This document shows, one piece after another, positions 32,241 to 44,792 of a DNA stretch of 64,000 nt (position 1 is its first letter; every line of letters starts with the position of its first letter). The position numbers and the translations under genes are program-made. The stretch comes from Beverwykella pulmonaria (lineage: Eukaryota; Ascomycota; Dothideomycetes; Pleosporales; Melanommataceae). The notes below the pieces were generated by a model, which saw only the letters and a program-made list of their open reading frames with translations, was not told where the DNA came from and did not search any database. Location of the stretch: positions 257,587 through 321,586 of the forward strand of contig BCHH01000014.1 of the NCBI GenBank assembly GCA_001599595.1. Direction: 5' to 3'.

Positions 32241-33738
32241 TGTGTAGGTGTTGTGTGTTGGTAGAAGTGGTGCTGTTGAAATAAGCCCAAGATTGATTTC
32301 TCCGCAGTTAAAGGAACATACAGTTGGGTATCTCAACGTAATATCTATCTAGTGTTGATTCAATGTCTCAGTTGGAATCGACTTTTGTGTGCGTGGGGCG
32401 GTGGGGTAGTAAGGAAGATGAATGTCTCAAAGCTTAAAGTAATTGTGGGGAAATCTATTGGGTATTGGTCTATAACGATTGGAGTCGAGAAAGAGGATGA
32501 GACAGTGACACAGATGAATGGAAAAGCCTAACGCTTGCTAAAGTGAGTCTCTTACGACGTGAGAAGGAGGAAAGATGAGGTCAAAAGACGGTCCCTTTGG
32601 CGCACAGGTGTACTTGTTCCTGCATTTCTCGCCCCGCGCTGGCCGAAATAGAACAGCGATCATTGCCATGGCGCTAGCTGTGAGGTTTGGCTACAGGGTC
32701 GGGGATTATTCGACCACTCAGAGGGGCTTCGAGAAGATGCATTGCCCTGCAAAGAAGAATGAAGGGGGAACAGCCCCGGCAGCCACGATGAACAAGACTT
32801 GACAAGTCAACGCTAGCATGAAGGACGGCGTGTGAGTGGATGAGGAGGCGAGGCTGAGGAGAGCTTGGTGAGCATTAGGCTCGTTTCAGCGGCAAAGGTG
32901 GTCCCCGAAGCTGATGTTGGAGATTTGAAAGCGTGGCGTGGGCAGTGTGAGATCTGAGCACCGGGTTGGTGCTGACGGGTGCTGCGGGTCCTTGAAGGCT
33001 GACTTTTGCCCAGCCCGGTCTCTAGCGTCGCCGCTAGATGTCATCTATGAGTCATCCGTTTTTGAAATTGAATACGCGGCTGGCCCCCAAGAATAGACGC
33101 GGCGGTTCTTGCAGGCGGCACCGTGCCACCCCCTGCTAGCACTGCATGGTTCCCCCTTGCTTGTCACCGCGGAAATGTAACACGGTCCCCCAGCCTGCCT
33201 TGCACACCTCATGCCTCACCGTCTTGGCCTCCCCACCCACTCTCATGCAGTGCTCCCGTGCGCAGCGATCTCCCAGCGACATGCGCGAATGGGCCACGCC
33301 GTTTCGCACTTTCCGGTCGGACAGCGGTCATTCAACGCACTCCGCTACCATGCTGTAGTGCAGCCTTGAAACCAAGTCAGGTTTCCGCTGATTGGCGTCC
33401 CATATTGAGGTGCTGAAACTGCACAGGAGCCAGCAGAGAATTTCTGTGGCACCCGTCCGGCACAGCAGAGCTCCACAACAGCGAAGACCGCCGCCCAGCA
33501 CTGTGCCGCATAAGCCTCTCCGCTGCGCCAGCCAACCAAATCCGGCAATCTGGGCACATCTCAGAGCTCTTCTATAAGACCACAGGCCCGCCATTCTACA
33601 CTCAAAAATCACAAGTCAGACCGCTCTCACAACTCCCACTCCAGCCTCCCCTCCCTCTCCTCCTTCCACTTGGACGATCCACGTGCCCTTCATCTCGTAT
33701 CTCAACTCTCCATACCGCCCTTGAGGACCTTATACACA
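32241..33738. promoter_or_regulatory. Divergent promoter region of the NRPS and the second RTA1 gene
   Basis: About 1.5 kb between two start codons pointing apart. No conserved frame was seen. Inverted CCAAT elements (ATTGG) occur near 32457, 32464 and 32479 on the NRPS side. A TATA-like TCTATAAGA lies near 33569, about 170 bp upstream of the RTA1 start. A perfect small inverted repeat sits at 33021-33038. Confidence 0.5.
33021..33038. promoter_or_regulatory. Perfect 7-bp inverted repeat, possible operator
   Basis: Arms TCTAGCG and CGCTAGA are separated by TCGC, in the NRPS/RTA1 intergenic region about 780 bp from the NRPS start. No known factor is assigned. A palindrome this short also occurs by chance. 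Confidence 0.25.
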
Positions 33739-34927
33739 ATGGCTAGCCCTCTAGCTAACCTCGCGCTGTCAGTGGTGGCACGCGCCACTGACAAGTTTGG
33801 CATCGACCCAGACCATCTTGTTATGAACACTACGAATGCCACTTTGATTGGTATGCAGAGGAAGTATTGCACATTAAACAATGGATGTCCAATATCGTGG
33901 GCGACCATCAAGTACCGTCCTTCCGTTGCAGGCAATACCATCTATATGCTCTTCTTCTTCGTACTATTTGCAGCCCAGCTCTTCTACGGCATTCGCAAAA
34001 AGACGTGGACATACATGGCCCCCCTTCTTTTGGGTATCTTTGCTGAAGCCATTGGATACATTGGCCGCATCATGCTCAACAAGAACCCCTTCTTGATGAA
34101 CAACTTCCTCATGTACGTTCAACTATCCTCCAATCCATTCGCTACCAACGCTAACTCTTTCTCAGCAACCTCATCCCTCTGACCATTGCTCCTGCTCTCT
34201 TCACCGCCGGCATCTACCTCTGCCTGAGCCGCGTCATTGTAGCCATCGGCTCCGAGAACTCTCGCCTCAAGCCTAAGATGTACACATACGTCTTCATCGG
34301 CTTCGATCTCCTTTCACTTGTTCTTCAGGGCGCTGGTGGTGGTATTGCCGCAACTGCCAAGGACAGCAAAGGCTCTAAGTCAGGAACCAACATCATGATT
34401 GGTGGTCTCGTCTCCCAGGTCATCTCTATGATCCTCTTCTTTATCGTCTGGGGTGATTTTGCCCTCCGCGTCCGCCGCAATAAGATTTCTGGAGCCCTTG
34501 CCCGCACACAACCCCCGCTATACAATGCCCTTCGTGCCACAAGGACATTCCATTACTTCCAGTGGAGTAAGTCTTATATCCCCTCTTTATCGATAGATCT
34601 ACACTAACCAAATATTCAGGCTTGTTCCTAGCTACCATATTTATCTTCGTGCGATGCATCTACCGTGTTGCCGAGCTCTGGAATGGCTTCAGCAGCCACC
34701 TTGCCAACGACGAGGCCACCTTCATGATCTTCGAAGGTCCTTTTATCATCCTCGCTCTGACTGCCATGACCGTGTTCCACCCTGGACGTGTCTTCGGCAA
34801 CCTTTGGATCCCTGCTGGCAAGGGGGTCCGCTCTGATGGTTCCCACAAGCTCGGCATGTCTCCCTCGACGACCGAGTTGAACGAGGAACCCGCGTGGCAA
34901 AGCGACTCTTCTTACACACGAGTTTAA
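33739..34927 (+). CDS. RTA1-like membrane protein, second paralogue
   Basis: Another member of the lipid-translocating exporter family, 360 residues in three exons: 33739-34112, 34166-34566 and 34620-34927. Intron 1 (GTACGT...CTCAG, with a CTAAC branch point) and intron 2 (GTAAGT...TTCAG) both restore family sequence: NNFLI-NLIPLTIAPALF and HYFQWS-LFLATIFIFVR. Typical features are an N-terminal Cys-containing extracellular segment, the helix GNTIYMLFFFVLFAAQLFYG, EAIGYIGR, IAPALFTAGIYLCLSRVI, FIFVRCIYRVAE and the late EGPFIILAL helix. The cytosolic tail is short and polar. It is divergent from the NRPS and could share its control. Proposed role: membrane protection against, or movement of, a lipophilic product. 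Only the family is certain. Confidence 0.88.
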
Positions 34928-37900
34928 GCTACAACTATATGAAAATCGATTATGAAGAGAAAGCATTGAGCGACGAAACGCTCTGCAATCTCTCTTTATC
35001 GGAAATCATCAAGCGACACAGACTCGGATGGATATCACGGATGGATGGAGCAGTTCCAGAACGGGAAGAAAGGCGTTTAATAAGGCTGTAGCATTATTGG
35101 GGGGTCACACCATCGTCATCATTTCACTTGCATTTACTTCTTTTCTTTGTTTTTAGATTACCACATAGCACCTTTTTAGAGATACCATAGTCGCAGGGAA
35201 TGAAGACTAGGATGTCAAAAAGCATTGTCTCCACCACATCTGTCTACACCTCTTGCAACATTTTCGTCTCTTCCTACGCCGCCAACAGAATTACGCCGCA
35301 TAATTGTCATTTGATAAGGCTGTGCCGCACATCTATCGTTGTGAGCCGAGCAGCCGTTTAGCCTTCTCCCTACCCCAGGAATCACATCTCGCGCAAGCGA
35401 ATAAGAAGCCAACTTTCATGTCCAACATTTTGCGCCGCCATCTTGCGTTTAGGGGGCCATTGCCCAAATTTCTTATGATGACATGGGGTATCTGTATGTG
35501 TTGTTGCGGCACAGCAACGCCCGTACAGCCTCTCAGATGTCTACTTCGACATCCTCGATTGACAGACTGAGACATATCGTAAAGAAGCGTAAAAGATAGT
35601 AACCGCGGTGTTATGATCGGTCTGATGGCTAGTAACTAGCGAGAAGTGCAAAAGTTTGGGTTTCATTCACCACCAGTCGCAACCATACGCGCTCTGTAAT
35701 GCGAAACAACGAAAGGAATATTGGAGTGACCTGTTTCGCGTTTGCTGCTGCGCTTGGGGCTTCATGCTTTGCTCATACAACTCTTCACGCGTGTTTATGA
35801 ATTTAGTGGATAGGTGTGCATTCATATCTACAGTGGCTCAGCAGTCCTCCAATACTCGCGGCCTGGTCATGCATTTCAAAGTACTGTAAGACTGTGCCTG
35901 GAATACGCGTCGTTGCACAACACGACGACACGGTGCGCAAGCCTAGACTCCGACCGGTTGTACGCGCCGTCCATATCCTTGTACACACCTCTTACTTTAT
36001 GCGTCTTAGCTGCCAAGCCTCCGCCGTCCCACTTTCCGCTCCTGCCCCGCCCTTGCCAAGAGTTTCCGCTCCCTCACAAGCAAACTCTTACGGGTCTCGG
36101 AGTCCGTCGCCTTAGATCAGTCATTCTCCGATCCCTCCTTACCCAGGATAGTAACGCTCTCATGCTGAATGAGAAGGTTAATTCACGATCGGACATGGAG
36201 GCGCACAGGCGTCCAACAAAATGTTCAGCATTAACCTTGTTCATCCTCTCGTAATGCTTGTTCACCCCGACCGGAGGATCGAATCCTATTGCACGGTGGA
36301 ATAGTGGGAACGTGCACTGCCTTGTCCGTACCCGTGTCGCCTTTCGACCGTCCGACCGTTTGAGTTTGCTAAGCTTTGGGGATGGGGGCGATGACTGGCA
36401 AGGGGCTGTGGTACACCTGAAATAGAATCCTGACAAATTAGGCGAGAGCGCTTAGATCGCAGGGTTAGGCGCGCACGGGTGTTCCCTGCTGTCGCTTGGG
36501 GAACCTCATCTTGGTTGGTTGGAAGGCAACTAGTACAGTGCAGGTGTGTGCATGGTTTCACTGCCGCGCGGCGGAATTGAGAGCTACGATGATGTTACAC
36601 TGTGCTCTGCGCTGGTAGCACCCATCTTCCACCAAGCCTCCGATCCAAATGCGGGTACCAGTTCCTAGAGCGAAGAAGGGAGGCGATACAGTCAGGTCTG
36701 GTAAGTAGTGGAGAATACGATGGTGGAAAGCTGAAAGAACCGTCTGCTGAGGCGTGCGTAGAAAAAAGGTAGTGATGAGGAATATGGTTGTATATAGATA
36801 GGGCTGAGGCCAGAAATAAGGCGCGTTTGTAAGGTACGGATAGGGTAGTGTGGCGAACAAGTGCTGATGATACCTGCAGTTATCATTCCAGATCACCAGT
36901 GGCACCTATGAGATTGTTGCTTCAGTTACTTGATCCACTCTACATCTAACTACTCGAAATGGAAGTCGGATGACGAGAAAAGCACTGTCAGGGATGTGTA
37001 GTCGTAAAGAAGTGACACAGTCACTCACTCCAGTACTACTCTGTAGCTTTGAAGCTGAAACTGAATTCAAGATAATGTCTAAATAGCTTGCTCTTACATA
37101 TGCATCTACTGCATATACGTAATTGTCCACTTGCCACGATCTACTCACGTCGCACATTTGCAGAGTGCTTGACTCCATGTAATGAGCACTTTCCAAATCC
37201 AGGGCTATGGAACCTGATAGTGTGCTATTGCCATGTGTGATACACTTCCACGTTGTGGCAAAGTGGTGTAAGAAGCCAGTTGAATATGAAATACCCGGCG
37301 ATTGAGACGTTTGCTAAAGTAAGATCAGGGCGGGCCCGATTATAGGATAACTGACTATGGCTGAGAGGTTACCAAGGTGCATCTGAAAGTCTTGGGAATG
37401 TTTGAGAGGGTTCAGAAAAGGTGATGTTGTTTCGTGAATATTTGAGTGTTTATTCATTGTAATATGTACATAAAAATGGGGCTCACCGTCAACACTGAGT
37501 CAGCGCATTTGTTTTGAACTTAAAATTCGTTATATCTCTTTCTGAGATGGACAAGGGCAGTTTGAGGAAATATAGAGGTAATTGAAGAATTTGGCGTTGC
37601 GGCGTGAATTTTTCAGTGTTGCGATGATCGGTTGGTAAATTCAATATTACAAGCGGAAACCTGGCATCGGTATTTACCCAACCGCTTTGAAGAACAAATA
37701 GTGATGTGAAAGCACATAAAATCTGTTGTGATGCGAGATTGATCTTAGAATCGATGCTACTGTAAAATATTATCAACATTCTTCGGCTTCCAAAGCTAGA
37801 GCAAACAGCAGCAAGGTAAAAAGAGAAGGATTTTAAATGCGTGTCTAATGTACAAAGAATAGTAATTGATATATACAGATGTAGACTTGCGCCCAATAAA

Positions 37901-38130
37901 GATTACACTCAAAAGTAACAACCCTTCTAATATGTATAGAGAAGAAGAAAAATAAAACAAAGGGAAAGTGGGTATGTCCAATCCACAACTCAACTCCACG
38001 CTCTAAAATGCTACACACGAACAAAAGAAAGCACCAACCAATGAATTCACAACACCCACCAATAACTCCATTGCTTTGCGAAACAATACAAGTTATCAAT
38101 GCGTTTTAGTTCGTACGGGAGTATAAGATT
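34928..38130. other. 3.2 kb gene-free region between the RTA1 and ABC transporter genes
   Basis: Only short, unconserved frames are present, and two 3' ends face each other here. The sequence becomes AT-rich toward 37400-38100. One 10-mer at 35386-35395 matches the TOXE tox-box consensus but is far from any promoter. No RNA gene or transposon was recognised. Confidence 0.45.
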
Positions 38131-41100
38131 CTACTCCTTTGTTTGCCGGCTCAGCAACGATACGCGATCACTCGCATCCCTGATGAGGTCCAGCGTCTCT
38201 TCATTCCAACTCGTACTCTCTCCCTTTTGTATCTGGTAAAGTTCCTTGAAGCTACTCTGTTTCGCGAGTAGATTCTCCGGGCGATCCTTCTCTAGGATCT
38301 TGCCCGCGTCTAGCACAAGCACGGCATCATAATCAATGATGGTGTCAAGACGATGGGCTGCGGCGATGATGGTATGGTGTTTGAACTCTGTGCGGATAAT
38401 CTGCTGCATGAGCGCGTCGGTGTGGACGTCTACGGAAGCAGTAGCCTCGTCGAGGATGAGGATGGACCCTTTGCGCACCATGGCGCGTGCAAGGCAGAGG
38501 AGTTGACATTGGCCATGCGAAAGCATGTCGGAGGAGAGATGTGCGTTGAGTCCTGCGTCTTCGCTGTCGATGAGGTGGTCCAATTGGACTTTACGCAGCG
38601 CGGAGATAATGGCTTCGTCGGAGACGGTGCGAAGCGGGTCGACGTTCTCGCGGATGGTGCCGGAGAGGATGTAAGGATCTTGGGGTAGGGCGATGAGTCG
38701 GCTGCGGACGGTTTGGCGGGGGAGAGTGGCAATGTCGATGCCATCGATGATGATTTGGCCGCTGGAGATATCCATGAGTCGGAGGAGAGCAGAGATGAGA
38801 GAACTTTTCCCACTGCCTGAGCGACCGACGAGAGCGAGCTTGGTGCCTGGAGCGACGGCGAAGCTGAGGTTGTCGAGAGTCGCCTTCTTGGCTTTCTTGT
38901 GCGAGGCAATAACTTCCCGGAACTCAATGCCACCGAACTTGGGCCAGTGATCAGGCGCAACGGTGTCTTCGCCAGGTTGATTCTCCGACTCGATGGAGGC
39001 GGCGAAACTGCGGACGCGGGATAGGGCGCCCATGGAGGTCTCGAGTAGGGTCCAGTTGGTAATGAGCTGCTTCAGCATTTGACTGAAGCCGACTAGGTTG
39101 GTAAGAGCGAGGCCAGTCATACCAGGGTCGACTGTGCCCTTGGTTCGGACAGCGATAGTGACAAGCAAGATGGCCATGGAGCCGACGATCAAATCAAGGA
39201 CCATGTTGAGCCATCTCTGAACGCAATACATGAGGTAGAAGGGTCTTTGGGCCTTCTTCAACATGCTGATGAAGTCAGAAAGATGCTGGTACTCCCACTG
39301 GAAGGCACGGATAGTGACGAGACCGCTAAGCATTTCAACAAATTGGGTCCCGAGAAACGCCTTGGTCTCAATGTCCAAGATACGCAGACGCCGGGATGTG
39401 CGTAGGTAGAACACTTGAAGGAAGTAGATGACGATGATAATGCCAGGCATTGCGATACCCACGAATTTGGCTGAAGCTAGGATAACGAGAAGTTGAGCGA
39501 CGAGCACGAAGAACATCATGGCGGTGCGGATGAGAGCAACCGGGAGCTCCATGTCGATAAGCTCGAGATCCTGACTGAAGCGGTTGGTAGTAATACCGGT
39601 GTCTGTGCTCGAGAAGAAGGACATTGGGGCATTGAGAACAGTGTTGAGGAGGCGTTGGTGAAGGACACGACCAGCTTGCGGGGCCATGGTCATAATCAAA
39701 GTCCAGCAAGCAACTACGAGTGCACCAAGGCCGAGGAGAGCAAAGAACGCATACATGCCAAGATAGTACCCAATCTTCTGGTTGGGATGCTCCATGTTGT
39801 ACGTCACCCACCACTTGACCCAGACATCTGGAAAAAATTGTTAGCAAACATCCATAGGTAACAATGTGAGAATACATACTCGGAAATGCGGTACCAAAGC
39901 CATATAGCGCACAGAAGAAACAGAATATGATCCACTTCAGCCATCCAAAAGTGCGGATATAGTACGCATAAATGGTGGCATCTCCTCCCGCTTGTTCCTC
40001 TTCAATTTGCTCAGCCTCCTTCTCTGTGACGAGCGACTGACTGAACTTCTTGATGGTAGGACGGTCACCCTTGGGTGCAGGGACATGCGGCTCAGAATTA
40101 TAGGCCATGTTACCGACATAGCCATCCATCTTGGATAGCTCATCGAAGGTACCTTGTTCCGCAATAGTGCCGTTGGGGCCCATTGCAATAATCTGGTCGG
40201 CTTGGTGAAGGCGGTGGACGGCATTAGAGACGAAAATGATAGTTGTGTCAGTGCCTCGGAGAAGACCCTGGTCGCCGAAGACGTTTTCAAAGACATGGTC
40301 TTCCGTGGATGCGTCTAAGCCGCAAAGAACGTCGTCGATGATGACGATGCTCCTGCGGAAGTAAACGGCACGGGCGAGGGCCACACGTTGCTGCTGTCCG
40401 CCGGAGAGACCCATACCCTTGCTACCAACGATAGTCTGGTCTCCTAGTGCCATGTTGGCAATGTCGGTCTCGAGATCGCACGCCTGGACGACTGTGTTGT
40501 ACCATTCTGGATCATACTCGGAGCCGTGAATGATGTTGTCCCGGAATGTTCCATTGACAAGCCATGCGACCTGGCTACAATAGGCCACTTCGGTGTAGAA
40601 GGATCGCTGGAAACCCTTGGATAAAGGGATCTCTCCCAAGATGGCCCTGAGAAGAGTCGACTTGCCGCTGCTAACTGGACCAACGACCATGGTAAGTGTT
40701 CCTTCCTTGATCTTGAAGTTAAGGTTGCTAAGAGTGGGATTCTTTTCCTTGTCCCATCCACAGTAAGCGTTTTCTGCAACGATGCAGTCCTGCTTTTCGT
40801 ATAGCGAAGCAAGTGTAGCATCGTCGCCCATATCTATGTCGGTGAATGACATTGCCATTTGCTTCTCAGAGACGGCCTTCGTCTTGCTCATTGCTATCCA
40901 TTCTCTCTGTTCCGGTGGCGGGCTGCTGAGTGGTGTTTCCTCGGAAATTATGGCAAGAGAATGTTCTGAGCGGTTAGATGGCCCAGCGCCCTGGCCGTGT
41001 CGCAGCGACATCCGAGGTCTGTATAGTGATGGCTCTTTCCTCATCTCAGTGTTGAGGTAGTTCTGAATGCGGTTCATGCAGCTCATTGTGTTGATCAATC

Positions 41101-42919
41101 CGGAAAGAGCCGTGATGAAGAAGGCCGTGGGCTCGAGGAGCAAGCTCATAAGAACCAATGAAGTCAGGGCTCTGTCCAAGGTCAACTCGGGGTAGCCTTG
41201 ATATTTGGTCATCATAATGTAGGTACCCAGCGCAAATACGGGGCTAAGCGATGTACTGGCGAAAGATGCGGTGACAATCTTGACTAACATGCCACGGAAT
41301 GTGCTAGCAGTCTTAATCTCCTCCTCGCGAAGACTGTGAATCCTAGATCCGAGATCGGGAGTTAGACCGGTCATCTTGACAGCTTTGATGGACCCGAGCA
41401 TAGACGCTGTAGCGTCTACACGCTCTTGGATCTTATCGAGCCACGTCTTTTGCGACTGAGCAAGTTTTGGGGATATGGCAATGGCGGTTGCAGTGCACAG
41501 GAAAATAACTCCTAATGGAGTCAACGCAGCCCAGCTGATCTGTCTGTGCAGCAAAAAGGTTGCCAAGGCTATCTCGTAGAAACTGGCCCAAAGCTCCTGA
41601 GACTGGCGGAGGCCAACTGTGATGCGTTCAACGTCGGCATTCATGAGTGTCACGGCATCCGACTCGGCCAAGGCGGAAGAGCTCATAGTCAATGTTTGCT
41701 TGAAGATTATGCCGATGAGGGAGCCACGAAGCTTTGAAACACTGCGATAGTTGCGATGTTGGTGCAAAGCGTTGGTAATCTACGCGATTGTCAGTAAGCT
41801 GACTAGTAATAAAGGACCAATATGAATACTCACTCCATAGCCAGTGTACACGAGCACGTATGCGGCGATGAGGCCCCATCCGATAGCTGGTCTGTTCGAG
41901 TAATTGTTCGTGGTGAGATATTTGAGCGTGCGCTGGAGGAGGAACGGTTGGCTAAAGTTGAAGGCACTGAAGATCATTCGGGGTAGAATGACTGAAGCGA
42001 ATGTCCGCCAATGGTGCTTAAACGCGAGCTTGAAGAGAGAGCCGGGGACCTCTTTGTGTGGAACTACGATGCCATGAGCAATGAATTCTTAACAGATTGT
42101 TGGGTTCACGTACATTTTTCCCACTTCTCAGCCAGGGCTAAGATATTTTTCTCTCCAATGATCTGCTCCTGAACCTCATAGAGATCATGCTCTTGAATAG
42201 GCTTTCTAAATCCCTTAATGAGAAGTGGATTCACCCAGAAGAATGTTAAACGGTTGAAGAAGTTGGCTGTTGCTTCGGGGGCTGGGAAGTCCTTCTCATT
42301 AATGAGCCACGCCCGCTTCTCCTTCAGCTCCAAACAAAGTAGGCCGAACTTGATGAGTGTTGCCAAAAGCACCATGTTTGCGATAGGTTTTGCATCTTTG
42401 ATTGCATAAAGTGTTCGTATCCGTGCGACATCAAAAAAGAATGTAACGGTTAGGTAGATGCTGACTGGAGAGGATGGTCGAGCGTTGCGGTAGTGCTCGA
42501 AATTTGATACTACTGCGAGAATGAATGTGGCAAGGAGAATGACTATTGTGTTTGCGACTGTTGCTTGTGTCTTGACGGTGTTGGGCATAAATATCGCGCC
42601 CAGAGAGAGGACTTGTAGCGCACCATATAGAATGTAGAGGGCCTAAAATGAAGCGCAATTAGTGTCAATACATAAAGCTAGACAGTTCATCACCACATAC
42701 CTGCTTTGCCAGATGCCATCGTCCGCCGTCGACGACAATCGGTGCTCTGTTTAATCGATATAACCGTAGTATGAGGAAGGGAAATGTGAGAAAGAAGGGA
42801 GCTATTGAAAGGACTGTCTCTTCAAAGTATAATGTGAAGTCGAAGCCGCCATAGCAGAATCGATTTGCTGGGCCAAAGCCCTTTTGAGTGTCGATCGTAC
42901 ACCCATTGAAGGCATCCAT
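38131..42919 (-). CDS. ABCC (MRP-type) full ABC transporter
   Basis: An ATP-driven efflux pump of 1,524 residues with five exons: 42919-42701, 42642-42114, 42063-41834, 41779-39880 and 39827-38131. All four introns are short GT-AG and keep phase. Order: an N-terminal TMD0 starting with CYGGFDFTLYFE, L0 linker, TMD1, NBD1, TMD2, NBD2. NBD1 has Walker A GPVSSGKST (693-701), signature LSGGQ (784-788) and Walker B ending IIDD (about 809), where ABCC proteins usually lack the catalytic Glu. NBD2 has GRSGSGKSS (1294-1302), ILILDE (Glu1420) and a variant signature LSHGQ (1395-1399). So NBD2 should carry hydrolysis, as usual for this family. The position between the NRPS and the P450/FAS genes suggests product export or vacuolar loading. 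Confidence 0.92.
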
Positions 42920-44792
42920 CTTGACTGAGCCCCAGCCTTGGAAGGTAACGATGAAACTCCTGGGACTTCTGAAGAAGAGGAAAGAACGAAAAAGGGACTA
43001 AACACAAGGTGGACGCAGGAAACACTATCATATGGGATACGCGGAAAACTCTGACAGCGTTTGAGATACTACTTAGGGATAACGGACTTGGAAAGGAAAC
43101 GGAAGTGAGTAACCAGGCTCGGGCCAGGAACGAGAGCAGTGCCTCGCCAGTCATACTCCAAGTCATCAGTCCAAATTGAGATAGGAAACGTGCCATCGGA
43201 CTTGAAGATTGGTGGACCAGTGAAGGGCTGACCAAGTCATTGAGCTTGGACAGAAGCTCTGGAAGAAAGTGACAGCCACCTTACACCGGAGTGCCGACAA
43301 GCCATGTGCCACAGGCCTAACGTATCCTCGATTAGTGCAGCTATACACCTACAACGGAGATGACGATTCGTATGTGCATGAGGCGTAGACCGGGGTATTT
43401 TTGGTAGGACTTAAGCTTACATGCTCTGGCTTGAAGGCGGAAAACCTTGGTACAATGCTGCCCCCTGTAGTGGATTGAGCTGCCACCCCTGCTAGCCAAG
43501 TTTTCCGCCAGCTGATGGCGGAACGTCTGTGCATCACGAGTCTAAGACTTGCGGCTGAACTGGTCTACTGTATGTTGTAATAGAATGGTGGCGTACTCAG
43601 CCCACTATTAAACTCAGTACTAGGCGGGGCGAGCTACCGAAGTGCTAGGCGGTGTCATTACTGACGACAGCCAACGGGCAGTGGAAATGCCATCGCGTGC
43701 TCGTATACCAGACGGCTATACGGGTGCTGCATTTTGGCGCGAAACCTATTCCGATCATCTTACGAAAACCGAAGAGTCTCCTTTGACGGGCGTGGTTGTG
43801 GAATCAACAACGGTGGTGGTGGAAGGATGAAACGCGGTGGGCGAAGCTCAAAGTCCCCGAACCGCGAAGGATGATGATGTAAACAGGGCACTAGAGCGGA
43901 TCAGGATTGAATCCAAGCCAACGCCTGTGCGTACATTTCGGCACGCATGTGGCAAAGTTAGCATGAGCCTTCGGTAGGATTGCGTACATATTGGCACGCC
44001 CCGGGTAAAGTTCAAGCATTCTGAGTGTGTTGCCTCCCCCGGATAAGATACGTCGATCAAGCCAACTCCGCCGGAAAGGATTCAGGAGCAGGACCAGCAT
44101 GTCGGGCAATATCTTAATTGAACCTGAGACGAACCACGGCATGTTGCTGCAAGCGGATAATTTCCACCTTCCTCCGGCTGGTTAATGCTGAGCGCCGTTT
44201 TAACGCACTGTTGGGCATAGGTGAGAAATATCCGAGTAGATGCGCATTCTTATGTTTCGAGTGCGATGGTTGTCCGTAAGGCTTGAGGGCTACTGTAGGG
44301 AGGGAAGTGTTATGCTCGAGTCGCCGACCTGCCAAGTCAATTTGTATTCGCAGGATCAAGTTCAATTGCAGCAAATGCAAACTCGAGTGGGTTTTCTGTA
44401 GGAGATGCAGTGTTCAACGTGATTGAAGGAGCAGATAGAACACCCAAATCCATCCCATACTCATTGAAAAACGTCTCAGAAGAATACGTACAGTGCATGT
44501 AGAGAATAGCCATTGACGTCTGCCGCAGGTCGAATGAACGTAGGGATTATTGTATATAGATAACCAAATACTTGAAGTGAAAAATGAACGCGGCATCATA
44601 CCGCAAAGTCGTGTAATCCATTATCACAGCATAAAATTTAAAGTATTTGGAAAGAAACAATCATCTTTCGAGAAGAATATAAATATATGTATTTTATGTA
44701 GAAGCGCCCTCTATTTCCCAATGTGTGAATCATGAAACTTTCCAGACAAATTATATACAATGGAAGTGAAACTCAAACCCATAATAGCCTCT
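42920..44792. other. Intergenic region between the P450 3' end and the ABC transporter start
   Basis: About 1.9 kb with the ABC transporter promoter at its left end. No supported gene. Short frames here show no family features. Confidence 0.45.

Noticed and set aside
32241..32336. NRPS extended 32 residues upstream to an in-frame TTG
   Set aside because: TTG starts are not credible for a fungal nuclear gene, and the first ATG gives a normal N-terminus just before A1.
35386..35395. ATCTCGCGCA, an exact match to the TOXE tox-box consensus (ATCTCNCGNA)
   Set aside because: About two matches are expected by chance in 64 kb on both strands, it is far from any start codon, and no TOXE-like gene was found.
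36250..36330. GGATCGAATCC resembling a tRNA B box
   Set aside because: The T-arm stem does not extend beyond three pairs, and no A box or acceptor stem could be fitted.
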